Source: Sulfidibacterium sp964598065
Lineage (GTDB): Bacteria > Bacteroidota > Bacteroidia > Bacteroidales > F082
Length of the DNA stretch: 7,301 bases
Direction: 5' to 3'
NCBI GenBank assembly: GCA_964598065.1
Contig: CAZRAW010000115.1
Span: 1 to 7,301 of the forward strand
The number at the start of each line of letters is the position of its first letter. Within the stretch, counting starts at the first letter, position 1. Positions 6,017 to 7,301 of the stretch are shown here, one piece after another. A program made the translations under genes and the position numbers. The notes under the pieces were generated by a model. The model was not told where the DNA came from, did no database searches, and worked only from the letters and a program-made list of their open reading frames with translations.

Positions 6017-7090
6017 TTAGCTGTTTTCCTGTTGGCTCACAACCAAAGGTTTTGCATTCATAGCTTCCCATTTTTTCCGGTTTTTATAAATGTCGATGGC
6101 GAGATAAACAGCCTGGCGCATGGAAGCCGGAGAAGCAATGTTTTTGCCGGCAATATCATAAGCCGTTCCGTGGTCGGGCGAAGTACGCACAAATGGCAAA
6201 CCGGCTGTATAATTTACGCCGCTGTCCAAAGCCATCAATTTAAAAGGAATCAGCCCCTGGTCGTGATACATGGCCAAAACAGCATCGTATTTCGTATAGC
6301 TACCGGCACCGAAAAATCCATCAGCAGGAAAAGGTCCGAAAGTTAGCAATCCCTGTTTTTTGGCTTTGATGAGAGCCGCATGAATGACCGATTCATCTTC
6401 GGTGCCGATAAGTCCTTTGTCGCCGGCATGGGGGTTTAATCCTAAAACGGCAATTTTTGGTCTTTCGATGAGGAAATCCTTTTTCAACGAATCGTTCAAA
6501 ATAATTAATTTGGTGAGGATAAGTTTTTCGGTGATAGCACCGGCTACTTCACTGATAGGAATATGGTTGGTAACCGTACCTATTTTCAAAGGGTCGGATA
6601 CCATGAGCATAAGCGAATTTTCGACGCCGAAACGTTGCGTAAGGTATTCGGTATGTCCCTGGAAATTAAACTTTTCCGAATGAATATTTTCTTTGTTAAT
6701 GGGTGCCGTTACGAGCACATCGATTTTTTTGTTATTCAGGTCTTTCACCGCTGTTTCCAAAGCTTCGAATGCAAATTCGCCTGCGAGGTCGGTAGACTTC
6801 CCAAATTCGATTTTTATCTCTTCATCGCTGATGCTGCGGATGTTTAACTTTCTGTCGGTAATCTTTGAGATATTGGAAATGACATTGTAATTGAAATCGG
6901 AAAGATGCAGATACTTGCGATGGAAGCCTACGACACGGGGCAACCCATAAATAACCGGTGTGAACAACTCATATAAACGACTGTCCATAAGGGCTTTAAT
7001 CATTACCTCATAACTTATTCCGTTAAAATCGCCGTGGGTAACGCCCACACGCAGGGGAGCAGTTTTTCCTTTCAAACGTTCCTTTATCAT
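6017..7090 (-). CDS. pdxA: 4-hydroxythreonine-4-phosphate dehydrogenase
   Basis: PdxA oxidises 4-hydroxy-L-threonine phosphate with NAD(P)+; the product decarboxylates to the aminoacetone phosphate compound that PdxJ condenses into pyridoxine 5'-phosphate. The 357-residue protein shows the family start VGVTHGDFNGISYEV (15-29), VTAPINKE (127-134), substrate-binding His146-Thr147 in GHTEYL, and the three metal-ligand histidines: His176 (TNHIPIS), His221 (LNPHAG) and His276 (MYHDQGLIPFK). These lie at a constant +10 offset from E. coli His166, His211 and His266. TSPDHGTAYDIAG (303-315) completes the active site. It is somewhat longer than the E. coli enzyme (329 residues) because of internal insertions and a short hydrophilic tail. 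The ATG at 7090 has no clear Shine-Dalgarno. It leads a likely operon with murF-alr, whose racemase half needs PLP. Confidence 0.96.
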   Translation of the reverse strand: MIKERLKGKTAPLRVGVTHGDFNGISYEVMIKALMDSRLYELFTPVIYGLPRVVGFHRKYLHLSDFNYNVISNISKITDRKLNIRSISDEEIKIEFGKSTDLAGEFAFEALETAVKDLNNKKIDVLVTAPINKENIHSEKFNFQGHTEYLTQRFGVENSLMLMVSDPLKIGTVTNHIPISEVAGAITEKLILTKLIILNDSLKKDFLIERPKIAVLGLNPHAGDKGLIGTEDESVIHAALIKAKKQGLLTFGPFPADGFFGAGSYTKYDAVLAMYHDQGLIPFKLMALDSGVNYTAGLPFVRTSPDHGTAYDIAGKNIASPASMRQAVYLAIDIYKNRKKWEAMNAKPLVVSQQENS

Positions 7091-7108
7091 GTCTTAAGAA
7101 TTAGATGA

Positions 7109-7116
7109 CAAAGGTA
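7109..7116 (-). promoter_or_regulatory. pdxA: Candidate -7 element of the pdxA promoter
   Basis: The minus strand reads TACCTTTG, a full match to the Bacteroidota -7 consensus TAnnTTTG, 18 nt before the pdxA ATG. The region about 19-21 nt further upstream is pyrimidine-rich but lacks a TTTG, so the -33 element is weak or absent. The distance to the start is close to that of the candidate GT2 promoter. This would drive pdxA and murF-alr and possibly the small ORF. Confidence 0.42.
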
Positions 7117-7301
7117 AAATATTCTATGGAAAAAAGGGAGGAAGCCGCGGGAATAAAACGTCAGGGCAAACACGTCGTTTTTTATTTCCATTTCGCACAA
7201 ACCGGAATTATTAAGACCTTACACACAATCAACAGGTTGGTTCAACCGAACTTTAAATCCTATAATGCTTGTAAACGCATTTTATTCAATATTTCTTATC
7301 C
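7117..7301. other. Upstream flank of pdxA, no gene recognised
   Basis: No credible ORF of useful length is seen on either strand. All three minus-strand frames meet a stop within the last ~20 nt of the window, so a minus-strand gene upstream could end here, but too little is visible to support a call. A short A/T-weighted inverted repeat (AAAACG / CGTTTT, about 7156-7182) is the only structure noted and is weak. Confidence 0.4.

Noticed and set aside
6032..6890. Several plus-strand open frames over pdxA
   Set aside because: They are antisense shadows of pdxA, whose catalytic residues are all present on the minus strand.
7156..7182. AAAACG / CGTTTT inverted repeat upstream of pdxA
   Set aside because: The stem is mostly A-T with a 15-nt loop. 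A T run follows on the plus strand, but no plus-strand gene precedes it, so a terminator call is not supported.

Overview
The window looks like chromosomal DNA from a Bacteroidota bacterium, probably close to Bacteroidales. The main clue is a single-chain MurF-alanine racemase fusion, which is typical of that phylum. Supporting clues are matches to the Bacteroidota -7 promoter motif TAnnTTTG close upstream of two genes, mostly weak Shine-Dalgarno sequences, and moderate-to-low GC. All genes lie on the minus strand, so transcription runs from high to low coordinates.

In transcription order, pdxA (7090-6017, vitamin B6 synthesis) comes first. After a 48-nt gap follows the murF-alr fusion (5968-3461, peptidoglycan precursor synthesis). 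An unrecognised 49-residue ORF (3468-3319) starts 8 nt inside the end of murF-alr. Next comes an AT-rich stretch containing a compact MITE-like structure (3180-3327): 11-bp perfect direct repeats flanking imperfect inverted repeats. Then follow an ArnT/PMT-like GT-C membrane glycosyltransferase (3026-1371), a DPM1-like GT2 polyprenyl-phosphate sugar transferase with a GTG start (1240-512), and the N-terminal part of a second GT-C-like membrane protein that runs off the window (425-1).

Two functional groups can be inferred. PdxA contributes to making PLP, the cofactor of the Alr half of the fusion. Alr makes D-alanine, which (after Ddl, not seen here) becomes the dipeptide that the MurF half ligates. 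The glycosyltransferase group fits a lipid-linked sugar pathway: the GT2 enzyme would charge a polyprenyl phosphate with a sugar on the cytoplasmic face, and the two GT-C proteins would use such a donor on the periplasmic face to modify an envelope acceptor (lipid A, glycan or protein; undetermined).

The ArnT-like gene and its upstream flank are clearly more AT-rich than the rest (sampled 60-nt lines are about 20-32% GC, against 45-48% in pdxA, murF-alr, the GT2 gene and the partial GT-C gene). With the MITE-like structure at its edge, this suggests the ArnT-like gene was acquired or inserted here. I found no wholly new system. The least explained parts are the small coupled ORF and the repeat structure beside it.
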